From: Arthrobacter jiangjiafuii
GTDB taxonomy: Bacteria; Actinomycetota; Actinomycetes; Actinomycetales; Micrococcaceae
DNA length: 64,000 nucleotides
Direction: 5' to 3'
Assembly: GCF_018622995.1 (NCBI RefSeq)
Contig: NZ_CP076022.1
Location: 1,860,001 to 1,924,000, forward strand
The notes beneath the pieces are model-generated. The model did not search any database, was not told the origin of the DNA, and worked only from the letters and a program-made list of their open reading frames with translations. A program made the position numbers and the translations under genes. This document shows positions 10,725 through 18,773 of the stretch, piece after piece (position 1 is the first letter of the stretch; every line of letters begins with the position of its first letter).

Positions 10725-11271
10725 AAGGTTTACGCCGGGTGCCCGTGACGTGGTCATCGGCGCACAGGAACAGGCCAGGGCCCTCGGGGCCAGGGAAATC
10801 ACGGCAGAGCACCTGCTGCTCGGCATCCTGGCCGGCCGCGACAATCCCGCCACCCTGGCCCTGCACCAACTCGGCATCGAGCGAGACACGGTGGAACAGC
10901 GCACACGGGGGCTCGGCTCCGCTGACGCCCAGGCACTGGAAGCCATCGGCGTGGATCTGGACGCCATCCGCGAGCGCGTGGAAGCGAGCTTTGGCCCCGG
11001 AGCCCTGGACCGGACGCCCCGCAGGCGTTCCCGGTTCCCGGGCCGCCGCAGCGCCGGCCACATTCCTTTCACCTCTTCAGCCAAGGGGGCGCTGGAACAA
11101 GCGCTGCGCCAGGCAATAGCGTTGAACGATAAGACAATTGGCGCCGAGCACATCCTGCTCGGACTGATGGCCGAGGAATCCGGCCTGGCGGCGCGCACGC
11201 TCGCCTCGCTGGGGGCTGACGCGGCACAGGTTCGCGCAGCAGTGCTCCGGGAACGGGGAAATGCTGCCTAG
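10717..11271 (+). CDS. Clp N-terminal-domain protein without ATPase
   Basis: 184 aa from ATG 10717, preceded by GAGGAGG (10704-10710). It holds two Clp_N-like repeats: FTPGARDVVIGAQEQARALGAREITAEHLLLGIL at the N-terminus and FTSSAKGALEQALRQAIALNDKTIGAEHILLGLM near 115-150, split by an Arg/Pro-rich linker. ClpC and ClpA use this domain to dock adaptors and substrates. Here no AAA module or ClpP-binding loop follows. It may compete for ClpC adaptors or sense substrates for its HTH partner. The module recurs in actinobacteria but I know of no assigned function. Confidence 0.8.
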   Translation: MFERFTPGARDVVIGAQEQARALGAREITAEHLLLGILAGRDNPATLALHQLGIERDTVEQRTRGLGSADAQALEAIGVDLDAIRERVEASFGPGALDRTPRRRSRFPGRRSAGHIPFTSSAKGALEQALRQAIALNDKTIGAEHILLGLMAEESGLAARTLASLGADAAQVRAAVLRERGNAA

Positions 11272-11873
11272 CCCCTGACTGCCCGACGGACTGCACGGAA
11301 GGCCGCATAGCCGCCGACACCGGCCAGGACAGCCCACGGCCCGGCGGCAAAGACGGGCACCAGCGCCTGCTCTTTCAAATCTGCCCGGTTCCTGCCGAAC
11401 CGGGAGGAAATCCCGTGGCGCCTGAATTCGCCGAGGACCCCCGTCTCCGTAATGGGATCATCAGGATGCAGTGTCAGGAAGGACCGCAGGTGGCTTCCCC
11501 CGGCGTCGACCCGATCTGCGGCAATCAGGATGAGCCAGTGGGCTGCCCGCGCCTCGCTGCACCTGTACGCATACCGGCGCATCGCACCCGATATCCCCTT
11601 CAGCGGCACAGAGGTGCCAAAAACCGGGGTAAGGAAGGCATGCTCGATGGACCGTTCCCGCGGCTGCTTTTCCTGTTGCTGCTCCGGAAAGACCCAGTGT
11701 GCCCCGGTGCTGAGGTCGGTCCGTTCCTTCGGCACCGAGGGCCGGTCGGCAGGATCCAGGTCTGCGCCCCAGCCGGGGATGCGGGCCCGCAGTTCCTCGG
11801 CGGAGGCCTTGCGCTGCGGTCCGCCGGCCACATACGGGGTGTTCGGTGAGGGAGCGCTCGCAGTGGGTGACAT
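11268..11873 (-). CDS. Conserved hypothetical with C-terminal membrane anchor
   Basis: 201 aa from ATG 11873, with GAAAGG about 9 bases upstream; the longer open frame is antisense of the dehydrogenase. I recognise no domain. The first half is polar (PADRPSVPKERTDLSTGAHWVFPEQQQ). The middle holds RRYAYRCSEARAAHWLILIAADRVDAGGSHLRSFL. A single hydrophobic segment (about 170-190, VPVFAAGPWAVLAGVGGYAAF) precedes a basic RAVRRAVRG end, consistent with a tail-anchored inner-membrane protein. It starts 13 bases after the alcohol dehydrogenase stop on the same strand, so they probably work together. Its 3' end overlaps the Clp_N gene by 4 bases. Confidence 0.65.
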   Translation of the reverse strand: MSPTASAPSPNTPYVAGGPQRKASAEELRARIPGWGADLDPADRPSVPKERTDLSTGAHWVFPEQQQEKQPRERSIEHAFLTPVFGTSVPLKGISGAMRRYAYRCSEARAAHWLILIAADRVDAGGSHLRSFLTLHPDDPITETGVLGEFRRHGISSRFGRNRADLKEQALVPVFAAGPWAVLAGVGGYAAFRAVRRAVRG

Positions 11874-11886
11874 GGTTCGGCGCCTT

Positions 11887-13035
11887 TCAGGACGCGCTGG
11901 GGATAACCAGCGGCTTGATGCAGTTATCGAGCTTGGCCGAGAACATGTGATAACCCTCGGCGACGTGTTCCAGTGGAATGCGGTGCGTAATGATGTCGCT
12001 CGGCTTGAGGTAGCCATTGCGGATGTGTTCAAACAGCCGCGGCCACTGCCGCTTCACCGGACACTGGTTCATCCGGAGCGTCAGTCCCTTGTTCAGGGCA
12101 TCGCCGAACTTCACCGCGCTGAAGATGGGCCCGTACGCCCCGACGACGGAGACGGTGCCTGCCTTCCGGACCGAGTCGATGGCCCAGTTCAGCGCGACCG
12201 GCGACCCGCCCTGGAGCTTCAACTGGGAAGCGCTCACGTTTTGGAGAAAGCTGCCGCTTGCTTCAGCCCCCGCCGCATCGATCGCCACGTCCGCGCCGAG
12301 ATAGTCGGTGGTCTTTTTCATTTCGACCACAATGTCTTCGTACTCGGCAAAGTTGTAGGTCTCGGCGTGCGCAAACGTCCGGGCCTTCTCCAGCCGGTAG
12401 TCCAGATGGTCGACGACGATCACCCTCCCCGCGCCCATGAGCCAGGACGACTGGGCGGCGAACAGGCCTACCGGTCCGGAACCGAAGACGACGACGGTGT
12501 CACCTTCGCGGATGCCGCCCAGTTGGGCGCCGAAATAGCCCGTGGCCAGGGCGTCCGTGAGCAGGACGGCGTCCTCTTCGTCCATCCAGTCCGGAATCAG
12601 GCTCGGGCCCACGTCAGCGAAGGGGACGCGGACGAATTCGGCCTGGCCGCCGTCGTACCCGCCACAGGTGTGCGAGTAGCCGTAGATGCCGCCCACGGCA
12701 GTGGCATTCGGGTTGACGTTGTGGCAGTTGGAGTACAGCCCTCGGCTGCAGAAATAGCAGGAGCCGCAGTAGATGTTGAAGGGAACCATGACCCGGTCTC
12801 CCACGGCGAGGTTCTCCACCGAGGGCCCCACTTCGTGGACCACGCCCACAAATTCGTGCCCGAACGTCGTTCCCACCCGGGTATCGGGCATCATGCCGTG
12901 GTACAGGTGGAGGTCCGATCCGCAAATGGCGGCTGAAGTCACCCGGACGATGGCGTCGTTCGGATGTTCAATCTTCGGGATGTCTTTTTCCTCAACCCGG
13001 ACCTTGTACGGTCCGCGGTACACCATTGACCGCAT
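11887..13035 (-). CDS. Zinc-dependent alcohol dehydrogenase, glutathione-independent formaldehyde dehydrogenase-like
   Basis: 382 aa. Catalytic zinc ligands are in AAICGSDLH and GHEFVG; structural zinc cysteines are in YCGSCYFCSRGLYSNC; the Rossmann motif is GSGPVG. The long insert after the structural zinc, with GYSHTCGGYDGGQAEFVRVP, is typical of the formaldehyde-dismutase/FDH-A-like branch of the medium-chain family. It should oxidise a small alcohol or aldehyde adduct with NAD. I choose ATG 13035 because AAGGGGAA lies 6 bases upstream; GTG 13053 is an alternative. First gene of a probable operon with the 201-aa membrane protein. Confidence 0.85.
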   Translation of the reverse strand: MRSMVYRGPYKVRVEEKDIPKIEHPNDAIVRVTSAAICGSDLHLYHGMMPDTRVGTTFGHEFVGVVHEVGPSVENLAVGDRVMVPFNIYCGSCYFCSRGLYSNCHNVNPNATAVGGIYGYSHTCGGYDGGQAEFVRVPFADVGPSLIPDWMDEEDAVLLTDALATGYFGAQLGGIREGDTVVVFGSGPVGLFAAQSSWLMGAGRVIVVDHLDYRLEKARTFAHAETYNFAEYEDIVVEMKKTTDYLGADVAIDAAGAEASGSFLQNVSASQLKLQGGSPVALNWAIDSVRKAGTVSVVGAYGPIFSAVKFGDALNKGLTLRMNQCPVKRQWPRLFEHIRNGYLKPSDIITHRIPLEHVAEGYHMFSAKLDNCIKPLVIPSAS

Positions 13036-13080
13036 CAGGTTCCCCTTAGGCACGTTTTAGGCAGCATGCTGAAGAATTTC

Positions 13081-14058
13081 TTACCCTGCCTCTGTGGGGT
13101 CCCGGCCGTCAAGGGTGGGCCGGGCACCTTCACGGCCCTCCGGTCTGGCTGCGCTGAACCCGTCGGGGGAGCCGCACGTGTCCCAGTCATGCCCGAACCG
13201 GGCCACACAGTGCCACACCTGCTTCAGGGTCTGCCGGTCAAAGCGCTGTTCCCGGACAGCCTCGCCCAGAATCCGGGGGTCAAGCCAGCCGCCCCGGGCC
13301 ATGCTCCGCCCGGCGGCGACAACGTGCCGGCCCCGGTAGTCCGGGTGGCGCTCAAGCTCCTCCTGCCGCAGCCGGAAGCCGGAATGCCATTCGAGCGGGC
13401 ACGGCAGCGCATTGGCTGCGGCCTCTACGGCGGTTCCGCGGTAGGAGGGGTCAAGCACCAGTGCCTCGATGTGGCGGCCGATCCGCAATGGTCCGTGGAT
13501 GTGGGCTTCTATGTGGTCATCAAGGACATCCAGGCCGCGACGCGGTGCATCCTCGAGCGCCATCGGTACCAGGGGCATGGAATCTGCGGTCCCGAAGTGT
13601 TCCGGCTCGGTACTGCTGTCCGGATAGCAGAAGGTCACCCGGGGGTATTCGGAACGCTTCAGCCGGAAGTGCGCAGAACCAAAACGCACCGATCCGCCCA
13701 CATCCCGGCGCCGGTAGTTCAGCGAACCGTACTTGGGCCGCTGATCCGGCGCGGCGCCGTCGTACACCCCGCCGAACATGCGCTGCTCCCAGCGCCAGCG
13801 GTCGCCGCCCTCCCATGCGGTCAGGCCGCCGTTGCCGGTGCCGGTCTCGAACTGTGACCGGTACAGCCCGTCGCCAGCCAGATGCTCGAGCAGCGGGCGG
13901 CCGCGGACCGGGGCGTCCGGATGGAAGTGCACCGTGATATCCAGGGTTCCGACAAGCGGGGGCCCCTGCACCTGTGCCCTGACGTAGTCCACCGCCTGCC
14001 GCCAGAGCGCCGGCTCCTGCGTCAGCTGCCCAGGCACTGTACCGATTCCATGCCGCAC
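13081..14058 (-). CDS. DUF3626 family protein
   Basis: 325 aa from a GTG. The order TLDITVHFHPD, GLYRSQFETGTGNGGL, WEQRMFGGVYD, PKYGSLN and VRFGSAHFRLK is the hallmark of DUF3626, as I recall the family. The conserved R-S-Q-F-E-T and YGSL elements recall ADP-ribosyltransferase-like folds, but I cannot confirm that by eye. No signal peptide or membrane segment. The C-terminus is a disordered, charged tail. The gene stands alone between the alcohol dehydrogenase and the GntR operon, with 91 bases upstream that hold a palindrome. Function unknown. Confidence 0.7.
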   Translation of the reverse strand: MRHGIGTVPGQLTQEPALWRQAVDYVRAQVQGPPLVGTLDITVHFHPDAPVRGRPLLEHLAGDGLYRSQFETGTGNGGLTAWEGGDRWRWEQRMFGGVYDGAAPDQRPKYGSLNYRRRDVGGSVRFGSAHFRLKRSEYPRVTFCYPDSSTEPEHFGTADSMPLVPMALEDAPRRGLDVLDDHIEAHIHGPLRIGRHIEALVLDPSYRGTAVEAAANALPCPLEWHSGFRLRQEELERHPDYRGRHVVAAGRSMARGGWLDPRILGEAVREQRFDRQTLKQVWHCVARFGHDWDTCGSPDGFSAARPEGREGARPTLDGRDPTEAG

Positions 14059-14134
14059 ACCCTACCGGTCCCGTTGTGCCGGCACGAGCACGTGGAACGG
14101 CTCTCAGGCAGGGGAATTGCGGCCATTAGAACAG

Positions 14135-14146
14135 GTATTCGAATAC
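14135..14146. promoter_or_regulatory. Perfect 12-bp palindrome upstream of the DUF3626 gene
   Basis: GTATTCGAATAC is a perfect palindrome in the 91-base gap between the DUF3626 start and the end of the membrane-protein gene. It has no T-run, so an operator is more likely than a terminator. No regulator is assigned. Confidence 0.35.
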
Positions 14147-14149
14147 GGC

Positions 14150-15139
14150 TCAGCCAGACTGCCGCTGCACCTCGGCGTTGAACAGCGCAGCGCCGGTGGC
14201 CGCGTCCTTCACGGAGACGGTGAAGCTCCTTGCCCCGGGGCGGTTGACCGCCAACACTTCACCGTTGCGCAGGATCAGCCCCTTCGAACCCTTGGCCCCG
14301 ATCCGCAGCCCCCAGCCCAGGACCTCCAGCGGTCCGGCTATGTTGTCCGCCCGGGCAACGGCGTCGGGATGTACGGGCGTTTCCAGCCGCACCAGTCCAG
14401 CCACGCTGCGGACGTCCACCCCCGCCGAGGAGACGGTGACGATCCAGCGGCTCAGTGGCAGGCCAAGGACGATCAGCACGGCGCCGAGCAGTGACAGGAT
14501 CCAGAAGGGCGTCAGCAGCCCGGACAGGACCATCACCAAGCCGCCACCAACTCCCGCCACCAGGAACACCCATCCGGTTTCCGTCCGCATCCACAGTGCG
14601 CGCTCGCCGTCTGCCAGGGGCAGGAGCTCCGGGGCGCTCGCATCCCTATCCGCCGCGGTCAGCGGCGCGCCTCCGGCAAGGAGGCAGGCCACCACGCCCC
14701 AGGCCAGGGCGACGCCGGCCAGCCAGGCTGCGTTCCACATGGGATCGGGCGCCAGGTAGGGATCAGGCAGGCCGCGTTGGGTTCCGGCCAGCAGCAGCGT
14801 GGTTCCGGCCAGGAAGGCGGGCAGGGCGGTCAGCGCCGCAATACTCAGGCGTCGGCCCCATCCGTCCAGCTTCCCGGTCCAGTGCAGGATCAGCAGGCAG
14901 AACAGCGCCGCAACGGCAGATGCCAGGATCGGCGCCACCGTTGCCAGGAACGGGCGCACCGTGCTGACGGCACCGTCTTTCCACTGGTTCGCCAACAGTT
15001 CGGGCAACAGGGGGTACCAGCCGAGCAGGACGACGGCGGCACCCAGGATGATCCCGGCTGTCGGAATGACGGCTCCCCACCACAGCCGCGCCCCGCCGGG
15101 GGAGGAATGGCCGACGTCGGTCATGGGGTTACTGGTCAC
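14150..15139 (-). CDS. Integral membrane protein paired with a GntR regulator
   Basis: 329 aa. Helix one (WWGAVIPTAGIILGAAVVLLGW) is followed by LLPELLANQWKDGAVST, the DUF1648-like N-terminus often seen beside YtrA-type GntR regulators. Three or four more helices follow (about 65-85, 100-115, 135-155, 185-230). The C-terminal third is soluble and beta-rich (VTVSSAGVDVRSVAG to SFTVSVKDAATG), like a PH-type module. It overlaps the GntR stop by 4 bases (ATGA), so the pair is co-translated. The exact job is unknown; homologues appear in antibiotic- and cell-envelope-stress operons. Confidence 0.65.
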   Translation of the reverse strand: MTSNPMTDVGHSSPGGARLWWGAVIPTAGIILGAAVVLLGWYPLLPELLANQWKDGAVSTVRPFLATVAPILASAVAALFCLLILHWTGKLDGWGRRLSIAALTALPAFLAGTTLLLAGTQRGLPDPYLAPDPMWNAAWLAGVALAWGVVACLLAGGAPLTAADRDASAPELLPLADGERALWMRTETGWVFLVAGVGGGLVMVLSGLLTPFWILSLLGAVLIVLGLPLSRWIVTVSSAGVDVRSVAGLVRLETPVHPDAVARADNIAGPLEVLGWGLRIGAKGSKGLILRNGEVLAVNRPGARSFTVSVKDAATGAALFNAEVQRQSG

Positions 15140-15504
15140 GGGGTCCCTTCGGGTTGCAGGCGTTGGCGCAGCATCGACAGGATGACTTCGGGTGCGACCC
15201 CGAGGGCCCCCAGCCGGGCTGCCGCCTCGTCGAGAATCTCCGCAGCTGCATCGCGTGCGGGTTCGGGCAGTCCCGTGACGACGGCGCCCCGCCCCCGGCG
15301 CAGCTCGATAAGGCCCTCATCACGGAGGTCCTGATAAGCGCGCAGCACGGTGTGGAAGTTGATCCCCAGGGATTCGGCGAGTGTCCGCGCTGAGGGAAGG
15401 CGCTCACCGTTGCGCACATCGCCGTTGACGATCGCGGTGCGCAGCGCCCTGGCAACCTGCTCGTGCAGGGCAGAGGAGGAATGGGGTGCGAGGCGGATGA
15501 GCAT
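15136..15504 (-). CDS. GntR family (YtrA-type) transcriptional regulator
   Basis: 122 aa. The winged HTH is ALHEQVARALRTAIVNGDVRNGERLPSARTLAESLGINFHTVLRAYQDLRDEGLIELRRGRG (about 12-74). The short effector-side tail of about 45 residues fits the YtrA subfamily. It should repress its own two-gene operon and release DNA on an unknown signal. The start at 15504 lies 6 bases after a TAGGAT -10 box, so the transcript is probably leaderless, and a perfect inverted repeat covers the promoter. Confidence 0.85.
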   Translation of the reverse strand: MLIRLAPHSSSALHEQVARALRTAIVNGDVRNGERLPSARTLAESLGINFHTVLRAYQDLRDEGLIELRRGRGAVVTGLPEPARDAAAEILDEAAARLGALGVAPEVILSMLRQRLQPEGTP

Positions 15505-15510
15505 GACCCG

Positions 15511-15542
15511 ATCCTATTGTTCTAGACGCAATAGAACAATAG
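15511..15542 (-). promoter_or_regulatory. GntR operator: 11-bp perfect inverted repeat over promoter
   Basis: CTATTGTTCTA (15514-15524) and its exact reverse complement TAGAACAATAG (15532-15542) are 7 bases apart. On the minus strand TTGTTC (15539-15534) and TAGGAT (15516-15511) form a -35/-10 pair with a 17-base spacer, and the ATG of the regulator follows by 6 bases. The repeat covers the whole core promoter, as expected for simple repression. Confidence 0.75.
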
Positions 15543-15657
15543 CCACTCATCCACCACCTGAAAGCGTGGCAGCTTCCCGTGTCAGCCCGTATGCTCCAGT
15601 AAGCCGGCAGGGCCGGCCCCGGATAGCTCCGGCAGCCGGCACTGACGAGGAGGCATC

Positions 15658-16212
15658 GTGACAACACTGATCAACCGGCCAAACACCGCACTGCTGGTGA
15701 TCGACATGCAAAAGGGAGTGGTCCGCGAGGCTCACAACAGGGAGGGAGTCATCGCCAACATCGCTCTTCTGGTGGAACGGGCCAGGGGAGAGGGCGTCCC
15801 TCTCGTCTGGATCCAGCACCACGACGACGAGCTGGAGCTGGGAAGCGACGACTGGGAATATGTGCCGGAGCTGTCCCGTCAGGATTCCGAGCCCCTTGTC
15901 CACAAGTCCTTCGGTGATTCGTTCGAGGGAACGGACCTTGAGCATGTGCTGGGAAAGGCTGGTGTCGGGCGGCTGGTGGTTGCCGGAGCCCAGACCGATG
16001 CGTGCATCAGGTCAACCATTCATGGTGCATTTACCCGGGGGTATGACGTCACGCTGGTTGGCGATGCCCATACGACGGACGACAACAGTTCGTGGGGAGC
16101 TCCGTCTCCCACTGAGGTCATAACGCACACGAATCTGTACTGGCAGTTTGAAACGGCTCCGGGTCGAACGGCCGCCGTGGCGGCCAGCGGAGAGATCGGG
16201 TTCACCGTTTAG
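15658..16212 (+). CDS. Isochorismatase-family cysteine hydrolase
   Basis: 184 aa from a GTG, with GAGGAGG 4 bases upstream. The family triad is Asp16 (LLVIDMQKG), Lys83 (VHKSFGDSF) and Cys116 (GAQTDACIRST), with the cis-peptide VAGAQTD. The fold covers nicotinamidases, N-carbamoyl hydrolases and isochorismatases. There is no aryl-carrier domain and no siderophore genes nearby, so a small amide or ureide substrate is more likely. Divergent from the GntR operon with a 153-base gap that includes the GntR operator. Substrate unknown. Confidence 0.87.
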   Translation: MTTLINRPNTALLVIDMQKGVVREAHNREGVIANIALLVERARGEGVPLVWIQHHDDELELGSDDWEYVPELSRQDSEPLVHKSFGDSFEGTDLEHVLGKAGVGRLVVAGAQTDACIRSTIHGAFTRGYDVTLVGDAHTTDDNSSWGAPSPTEVITHTNLYWQFETAPGRTAAVAASGEIGFTV

Positions 16213-16350
16213 CGCAGCTCTCCATCCAGCCAGCCCTCCGCCGGCAGCGCTCGCGGATGCCGGACCTGCACCAGCGGTTCCTTCGATCGGCGCTCGCCGA
16301 TCCGGAGCACATGCTCGAGGGTCACTGCCTGCGTCACTACACTGCACAGC

Positions 16351-16845
16351 ATGATGCCTCAGCGGGCCCAGGCCAGCCGGACGCAGGCAAGCCGGACCCT
16401 GGCCTGGGCGGCCTTCGCGGCCGGGACGGTGCACGCTGCATTCAGTACATACTGGGCCCTGGGTGGTCAGTGGTTGTTGGCCACGGTAGGCCAGTGGGCG
16501 GTCGCCCGGGCCGCGGAGGATCCGGCTGCAGTCCGTCCGACCCTGTTGATCGTGGCCGGAGCAAAGCTGCTGGCCGCAGTACTTCCCGTTGTGGTCATCT
16601 ACGGACGGTTGCCCCGTCCCCGCGCATGGCGCACCCTGTGCTGGTTCGGCGGTATCGCCCTCTTGCTCTACGGCGGCCTGAACATACTCGTCAGCAACGC
16701 CGTCCTGGCCGGGATCATCCGACCGGCCGGCGGCTACGACAAGGCGGCGATGATCGGCCATGCGTGGCTCTGGGACCCGTTGTTCTTCATCTGGGGAGCC
16801 GCCCTGTGCCTGGCGCTGTATTTGTCGCGCCCCGCCGGGCGCTGA
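16351..16845 (+). CDS. DUF3995 integral membrane protein
   Basis: 164 aa with four hydrophobic segments: about 17-37, 60-85, 95-115 and 137-158. HAAFSTYWALGGQWLLATVGQWA in the first third is the typical DUF3995 start. Function unknown. A TACACT box (16338-16343) lies 7 bases before the ATG and no Shine-Dalgarno is present, so the message is probably leaderless. It converges on the sigma factor gene with a 43-base gap. Confidence 0.75.
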   Translation: MMPQRAQASRTQASRTLAWAAFAAGTVHAAFSTYWALGGQWLLATVGQWAVARAAEDPAAVRPTLLIVAGAKLLAAVLPVVVIYGRLPRPRAWRTLCWFGGIALLLYGGLNILVSNAVLAGIIRPAGGYDKAAMIGHAWLWDPLFFIWGAALCLALYLSRPAGR

Positions 16846-16888
16846 AGTACCCCCGGGCGGTGAAGGCGCCGGGAGAGGCGGCCGGCCC

Positions 16889-18202
16889 TCAAACCGCGGC
16901 AGCCCGGCGCAACAGCAACTCCCGTTCCCTGGTGTTCCCCGCAAGCGCCGCAGCCGCGGCAAACTCGGCACGGGCCTCGGCCGAACGCCCCAGACGCGCC
17001 AGAAGCCCGCCGCGAACGCTTGGCAGCAGATAGGATCCCCGCAGCAATCCCTGCGCCACGAGGTGGTCGGTTATCGCCAGGGCTGTTGCCGGGCCGGTAG
17101 CCATCGATACGGCCACAGCCCGGTTCAATTCCACAACCGGGCTCGGTGCCAGCCGGCTGAGGGCGTCATACAGCAGCACAATCTGTGGCCAGTCCGTGTC
17201 ATCCACGTGGGGAGCCACGGAGTGGCATTGGGCGATAGCTGCCTGCAGTCCATAGCTGCCCCGTCCGCGGCCGAACGCATCGGCGCGTGCCAGCGCTTCG
17301 CGTCCACGTTCAATCTGGCCCCGGTCCCACCGGCTCCGGTCCTGGTCCGCCAACAGGATCGGTGTGCCGTCAGCGTGGGTGCGGGCGGCAAAGCGGGAGG
17401 CCTGGAATTCCATCAACGCCACGAGCGCATGCGCCTCCGGTTCCCGGGGCACGAGCCGTTCCAGGACCCGGCCCAGCCGCAGCGCTTCGGCGGCCACATC
17501 GGGCCTGATCCACTGGTCGCCCGATGTGGCCGCATACCCTTCGGTGAACATCAGGTAGATCACGCGGAGGACACCAGCCAACCGTGGACCCCATTCCGTT
17601 GGCTCGGGCACTTCAAAGGGCACCTTCGCCGCCGCCAGGGTCTTCTTGGCCCGGACAATGCGCTGCTGCACCGTAGCCACGGGGACCACGAACAGCCTGG
17701 CAATTTCCCCGGTCGACAATCCGCCCACCACCCGAAGCGTCAACGCGATCTGCGCTTCCCGGGCGAGCACCGGATGGCAGGCCGTGAAGACCAGCCGCAG
17801 GACGTCATCGGGCACCGGGTCCCAGTCCACGACGACGTCGGCCGGCGCCTCCCGCGCAAGCTGGCGGTACCGCACGTCCAACCGTTCGGCCCGCCGCCAG
17901 GCGTCAATGGCCTTGCGTTTGGCAACCGCAGTGAGCCAGGCGGCCGGCTTCCGCGGCACGCCGTCGGCGGGCCACTGCACGAGCGCGTCCGCAACGGCTT
18001 CCTGCGCCATATCCTCAGCGAAGCCAATGTCACCGGTGACCCGTGCCAGGGCAGCGACAATCCGGGGTCCTTCAATCCGCCACAGCGCCTCGATACGACG
18101 GGGGACTGCCGCTGCCCGCAGGGCGTCCGTCGGGTCCACGAAGGCTTCCAGCCCGGCGGCTACGCGTTTTTCGCGCGCAGCTTCGCCTCTTCTTCTCGCC
18201 AT
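16889..18202 (-). CDS. ECF42-type RNA polymerase sigma factor with long C-terminal extension
   Basis: 437 aa. The sigma2 region (ALWRIEGPRIVAALARVTGDIGFAEDMAQEAVADAL) and sigma4 region (LTLRVVGGLSTGEIARLFVVPVATVQQRIVRAKKTLA) occupy the first 200 residues. About 220 residues of TPR-like helical extension (DUF6596 region) follow, including LMEFQASRFAARTHADGTPILLADQDRSRWD. Such a long extension beside a DGPF gene defines ECF42. The ATG at 18202 has AAGGA 6 bases upstream and overlaps the DGPF gene by 43 bases; GTG 18139 would match the usual family start better. No anti-sigma gene is seen; the extension is thought to control activity. Confidence 0.87.
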   Translation of the reverse strand: MARRRGEAAREKRVAAGLEAFVDPTDALRAAAVPRRIEALWRIEGPRIVAALARVTGDIGFAEDMAQEAVADALVQWPADGVPRKPAAWLTAVAKRKAIDAWRRAERLDVRYRQLAREAPADVVVDWDPVPDDVLRLVFTACHPVLAREAQIALTLRVVGGLSTGEIARLFVVPVATVQQRIVRAKKTLAAAKVPFEVPEPTEWGPRLAGVLRVIYLMFTEGYAATSGDQWIRPDVAAEALRLGRVLERLVPREPEAHALVALMEFQASRFAARTHADGTPILLADQDRSRWDRGQIERGREALARADAFGRGRGSYGLQAAIAQCHSVAPHVDDTDWPQIVLLYDALSRLAPSPVVELNRAVAVSMATGPATALAITDHLVAQGLLRGSYLLPSVRGGLLARLGRSAEARAEFAAAAALAGNTRERELLLRRAAAV

Positions 18203-18609
18203 CCTTCTTCCTTTTGGATGTACTCGTTGTCGGCGAATGCGGCGAAATCCTCGGCTTCGGTCACCCGGCGGACCTCAAGCTTCGATCCGGGGCCCAGTGG
18301 GCAGCGCCTGGCCCATTCGGCAGCTTCGTCCTTCGATGAAACCTGCAGGATCCAGAAGCCGTTGAAGAGTTCATGGGTCTCGCCATAGGGGCCGTCGGTG
18401 ACCAGCGGCGGGTCCTCGGAGAAATCCACGACGAAGGTATTGTCCGTGTCCTGCGCCACATCGGCCAAGCCTTCTCCCGCGAGCATGACCCCGGCATTGA
18501 TCAGCGACTCGTTGTAGGCGCCCATTCGGTTGATGACCTCCTCGAAGGGCACATCCTTGTAGGCTTCGTTGGCTGTGTCAGTGGAACGCATGATGAGCAT
18601 GTACTTCAC
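18160..18609 (-). CDS. YCII/DGPF-domain protein, partner of the ECF42 sigma factor
   Basis: 149 aa from GTG 18609, with AAGGAG 6 bases upstream. It opens with KYMLIMRSTDTA and carries VTDGPYGETHELFNGFWILQVSSKDEAAEWARRCP, which contains the DGPF-like motif DGPY and the ferredoxin-like fold of YCII proteins. In ECF42 systems the DGPF gene is usually a target of the sigma factor. The C-terminus is charged (KEEGWREEEAKLRAKNA) and is coded by the bases that overlap the sigma gene. Biochemical role unknown. Confidence 0.85.
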   Translation of the reverse strand: MKYMLIMRSTDTANEAYKDVPFEEVINRMGAYNESLINAGVMLAGEGLADVAQDTDNTFVVDFSEDPPLVTDGPYGETHELFNGFWILQVSSKDEAAEWARRCPLGPGSKLEVRRVTEAEDFAAFADNEYIQKEEGWREEEAKLRAKNA

Positions 18610-18773
18610 GGCTAGCTCCTTCTCCATCAGGAAGTCGCGGTGTGTGCCTTCTACTATGCCGTCGAACGGCATGCAGGGATATCGACGCAGCAGGGAAACT
18701 TTTTGGAAAGCGGTGCTGATCGTGGGGGAGTGGCCCTGTGCATCGGCAGAACGTGGACGGCACAATAACGGGC

